From positions 1 through 26,843 of the forward strand of contig JAGBBE010000079.1 in NCBI GenBank assembly GCA_017938645.1: a stretch of DNA of 26,843 nt, written 5' to 3'. Shown here piece by piece: positions 24,847 through 26,843 of the stretch. Every line of letters begins with the position of its first letter. The stretch's first letter is position 1. The DNA is from Clostridia bacterium. GTDB lineage: Bacteria; Bacillota_A; Clostridia; Christensenellales; Aristaeellaceae. A program made the position numbers and the translations under genes. Below the pieces are notes generated by a model that had not been told where the DNA came from, did not search any database, and was given only the letters and a program-made list of their open reading frames with translations.

Positions 24847-25791
24847 TTATTCGTCGCTGGGACGAAGGGACAGATTGAGCGCTTCGAGCTTCTGCTCGAC
24901 TTCTTCCAGGCTCTTGCGGCCCAGGTTGCGCACCTTCATCATGTCCTCCTGGTTGCGCTGCACCAGCTCGGCAACTGTATTGATGCCGGCGCGCTTCAAG
25001 CAGTTGTAAGCACGCACGCTCAAATCCAGCTCCTCGATGGTCATCTCGAGCACCTTGTCCTTGTCGTTGCTTTCCTGATCGGTGAAAGAAATGGTCGTCA
25101 CCTGATCGGTGAGGCTCACGAAGAGGCTGAGATGCTCAGTGAGGATCTTGGCGGCGAGGCTGATCGCCTCGTCGGGCTGAACGCTGCCATCGGTCCACAC
25201 TTCGAGGGTCAGCTTGTCATAGTCCGTGATCTGGCCCACGCGGGTATCGGTCACGGTGTAGTTGACCTTCTTGATGGGAGTAAAGATGGAGTCGATCGGG
25301 ATCACGCCGATGGGCATATTCGGATACTTGTTCTTATCCGCGCTCACATAGCCGCGACCCTTGTCGATGGTCAGCGTCATCTGCAGGTGGGCGTCCTCGT
25401 TGAGGGTGGCTATGTGGAGATCGGGGTCGATGAACTCGAGCTCATCGTCCGCGGCGATGTCCTTGGCGGTCACTTCAGCGGGGCCCTTGACATCGAGCAT
25501 AACGGTCTTCGCCTGTTCGGAATACAGCTTGGCAGACAGGGTCTTCAGGTTCAGGATGATCTCGCTTACGTCCTCGGTAACGCCGGGAACGGTGGAGAAC
25601 TCATGCTGAATGCCTTCGATCTTGATGCTGGTTACGGCGACGCCGGGAAGACTGCTGAGCAGTACACGGCGCAGGGCGTTGCCCAGCGTGTTGCCAAAGC
25701 CGCGCTCCAAAGGCTCGATGACGAACTTGCCATACGAGCTGTCGGGGCTCAATTCCACACAGTCGATGCGCGCTTTTTCGATTTCGATCAT
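24847..25791 (-). CDS. rpoA: RNA polymerase alpha subunit
   Basis: The 314-residue protein has normal length. The N-terminal domain (about 1-230) dimerises and assembles the core enzyme, with the family block [20 protein letters not shown] at 27-46. A linker follows, and the C-terminal domain (about 250-310) contains [16 protein letters not shown] and [14 protein letters not shown], which contacts UP elements and activators. AGGAGG precedes the ATG. It lies between rpsD (52 bases) and rplQ (31 bases) in the usual order. Confidence 0.99.
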   Translation of the reverse strand: MIEIEKARIDCVELSPDSSYGKFVIEPLERGFGNTLGNALRRVLLSSLPGVAVTSIKIEGIQHEFSTVPGVTEDVSEIILNLKTLSAKLYSEQAKTVMLDVKGPAEVTAKDIAADDELEFIDPDLHIATLNEDAHLQMTLTIDKGRGYVSADKNKYPNMPIGVIPIDSIFTPIKKVNYTVTDTRVGQITDYDKLTLEVWTDGSVQPDEAISLAAKILTEHLSLFVSLTDQVTTISFTDQESNDKDKVLEMTIEELDLSVRAYNCLKRAGINTVAELVQRNQEDMMKVRNLGRKSLEEVEQKLEALNLSLRPSDE

Positions 25792-25843
25792 TCGGTTTAT
25801 CCTCCTGTTTTAAGCCACTTGTTTGAGGGAGGAAAGCAGGAGA

Positions 25844-26470
25844 TTAACGAGAGTAGTACTCGACGATCATGTTCTCCTGCAGAGTGAGGTCGACGTCGTC
25901 ACGCTGAGGCAGCGCGGAAACGGTGGCGCTCAGGTTCTCCAGGTCCACGGTCAGCCACTTGGGGATGACGCGGCCGGAGCCTTCCTTGGCGGCCTTGAAA
26001 ATGACCAGATCCTTCTTGGTGGAGCGAACGGAAATCACGTCGCCGACCTTGACGGAGTAGGAAGGAATGTCAACCTTCTTGCCGTTGACGGTGATCAGAC
26101 CATGGCACACGACCTGACGGCCCTGAGCACGGCTGGCGGCCAGGCCGCTGCGGTACACGACGTTGTCCAGACGCAGCTCGAGGAGCTGGAGCAGGTTCTC
26201 GCCGGTGATGCCCTTCATGCCGGTAGCGCGGTCAAAGGTGCGCTTGAACTGGCCTTCCATCAGGCCGTAAGCACGGCGGGCCTTCTGCTTCTCACGCAGC
26301 TGCAGGCCGTACTCGCTGGCCTTGCGCTGACGGGCCTGACCATGCTGGCCAGGAGGGGTGGGACGGTTGTTCAGCGCGCACTTGGTGGAGAAGCACTTTT
26401 CGCCCTTGAGGAAGAGCTTGGTGCCCTCACGACGGCACATACGGCATACGGAATCGGTATATCTTGCCAT
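25844..26470 (-). CDS. rpsD: 30S ribosomal protein S4, zinc-binding form
   Basis: This 208-residue protein starts 16S rRNA assembly and in many bacteria represses its own operon. The N-terminal region keeps four cysteines, C9, C12, C26 and C31, the zinc (C+) form. An S4 RNA-binding domain lies at about 98-160 ([20 protein letters not shown], then [17 protein letters not shown]). The ATG at 26470 follows a GGAGGT site. It lies 17 bases after rpsK. No autoregulatory pseudoknot was recognised. Confidence 0.98.
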   Translation of the reverse strand: MARYTDSVCRMCRREGTKLFLKGEKCFSTKCALNNRPTPPGQHGQARQRKASEYGLQLREKQKARRAYGLMEGQFKRTFDRATGMKGITGENLLQLLELRLDNVVYRSGLAASRAQGRQVVCHGLITVNGKKVDIPSYSVKVGDVISVRSTKKDLVIFKAAKEGSGRVIPKWLTVDLENLSATVSALPQRDDVDLTLQENMIVEYYSR

Positions 26471-26487
26471 TTGGGTTGTACCTCCAA

Positions 26488-26727
26488 TTACACTCTTCTA
26501 CGCTTGGGCGGACGGCAGCCGTTGTGGGGAATGGGAGTCACGTCCTTGATCATGTTGACTTCCAGACCAGCGGCCTGCAGGCTACGGATGGCGGCTTCAC
26601 GGCCGGAACCCGGGCCCTTCACGTACACTTCAACGGTCTTGAGGCCGAATTCCATAGCAGCCTTGGCGGCGGTTTCGGCAGCCATCTGAGCGGCGAAGGG
26701 GGTGGACTTCTTGCTTCCGCGGAAGCC
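26488..26727 (-). CDS. rpsK: 30S ribosomal protein S11, C-terminal part only; 5' end lost at an abnormal junction
   Basis: Reading on the minus strand from 26727, the protein is [20 protein letters not shown] and continues through [20 protein letters not shown] to [13 protein letters not shown], the last 79 residues of S11. S11 sits on the 30S platform and lines the mRNA exit. Before 26727 the frame stays open but the sequence (VAVGIGQ) is not S11; the normal upstream residues ([11 protein letters not shown]) are instead found on the plus strand. The 5' half is therefore replaced by an inverted copy, not simply cut off by the window. Confidence 0.9.
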   Translation of the reverse strand, partial: GFRGSKKSTPFAAQMAAETAAKAAMEFGLKTVEVYVKGPGSGREAAIRSLQAAGLEVNMIKDVTPIPHNGCRPPKRRRV

Positions 26728-26843
26728 CTGACCGATACCAACGGCAACGCCCTGTCTTGGGCCAGCGCTGGCGGCCTGGGCTTCCGCGGAAGCAAGAAGT
26801 CCACCCCCTTCGCCGCTCCGATGGCTGCCGAAACCGCCGCCAA
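26663..26843. repeat. 66-base inverted repeat with 49-base loop (fold-back) within rpsK
   Basis: Arms 26663-26728 and 26778-26843 are complementary over 66 bases with one mismatch (26687 versus 26819). The loop 26729-26777 is single copy and carries rpsK sequence in the plus orientation. The right arm reaches the window end, so the repeat may be longer. This is the pattern of a fold-back chimera or assembly error. Confidence 0.92.
26728..26843 (+). pseudogene. rpsK: Inverted duplicate fragment of rpsK
   Basis: In the plus frame from CTG at 26728 the sequence reads [20 protein letters not shown] and continues [18 protein letters not shown] to the edge: S11 residues that should precede and overlap the minus-strand copy. 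The Gln of the conserved PFAAQ is changed to Pro by one base (26819), at the sole mismatch between the arms. No start or stop is present. It is most likely not a native gene. Confidence 0.85.

Noticed and set aside
26728..26843. A genuine second rpsK copy on the plus strand
   Set aside because: It is only a fragment without a start, is nearly identical to the minus copy at the DNA level, and its presence destroys the native gene; an artefact is simpler.

Overview
The window looks like a chromosomal piece of a gut- or rumen-type member of the Bacillota, class Clostridia. The support is the rpsK-rpsD-rpoA-rplQ order, a zinc-finger (four-Cys) S4 protein, an L17 protein with the long insertion seen in Clostridia, strong AGGAGG ribosome sites, sigma-A-like promoters, a CUT1 sugar transporter without its own ATPase, and a type III glutamine synthetase. 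Genus cannot be named from the sequence alone. No tRNA, rRNA or CRISPR array was found, and no stretch longer than 300 bases lacks a gene.

Region 1 (1-14467, all minus strand) is a glycan-use island. Reading along the minus strand: a GH2 beta-mannosidase-type enzyme with its own promoter and terminator; an EamA-family exporter and an M24 aminopeptidase; an MFS transporter of the oligosaccharide/H+ symporter type and an AraC regulator; then a four-gene operon of two CUT1 permeases, a solute-binding protein and a large GH2 beta-galactosidase-like enzyme. The AraC protein probably controls the transporter/glycosidase operon directly downstream of it. The region ends at the left edge with the first codons of an IS1182-like transposase and two hairpins.

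Region 2 (14509-22429, plus strand) is a tightly packed transcription unit behind a near-consensus promoter: a GH127/DUF1680-like protein that has lost the expected catalytic cysteine motifs, a tRNA-dihydrouridine synthase, two unrecognised secreted proteins, and type III glutamine synthetase. It ends in two stacked hairpins shared with the convergent rluD.

Region 3 (22420-26727, minus strand) is housekeeping: rpsK-rpsD-rpoA-rplQ, a terminator, then a DUF5665 membrane protein, lspA and rluD as a second operon.

The last 181 bases are abnormal. The rpsK coding sequence stops making sense at 26727, and the sequence turns round into an inverted copy of the same gene, giving a 66-base inverted repeat with one mismatch and a 49-base loop. 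This is most likely a fold-back chimera or assembly error, so anything beyond 26727 should not be taken as native gene order. I did not find a clearly new defence or mobile system. The best candidates for undescribed biology are the two tandem secreted proteins and the degenerate GH127-like protein, together with several palindromic regulatory sites.
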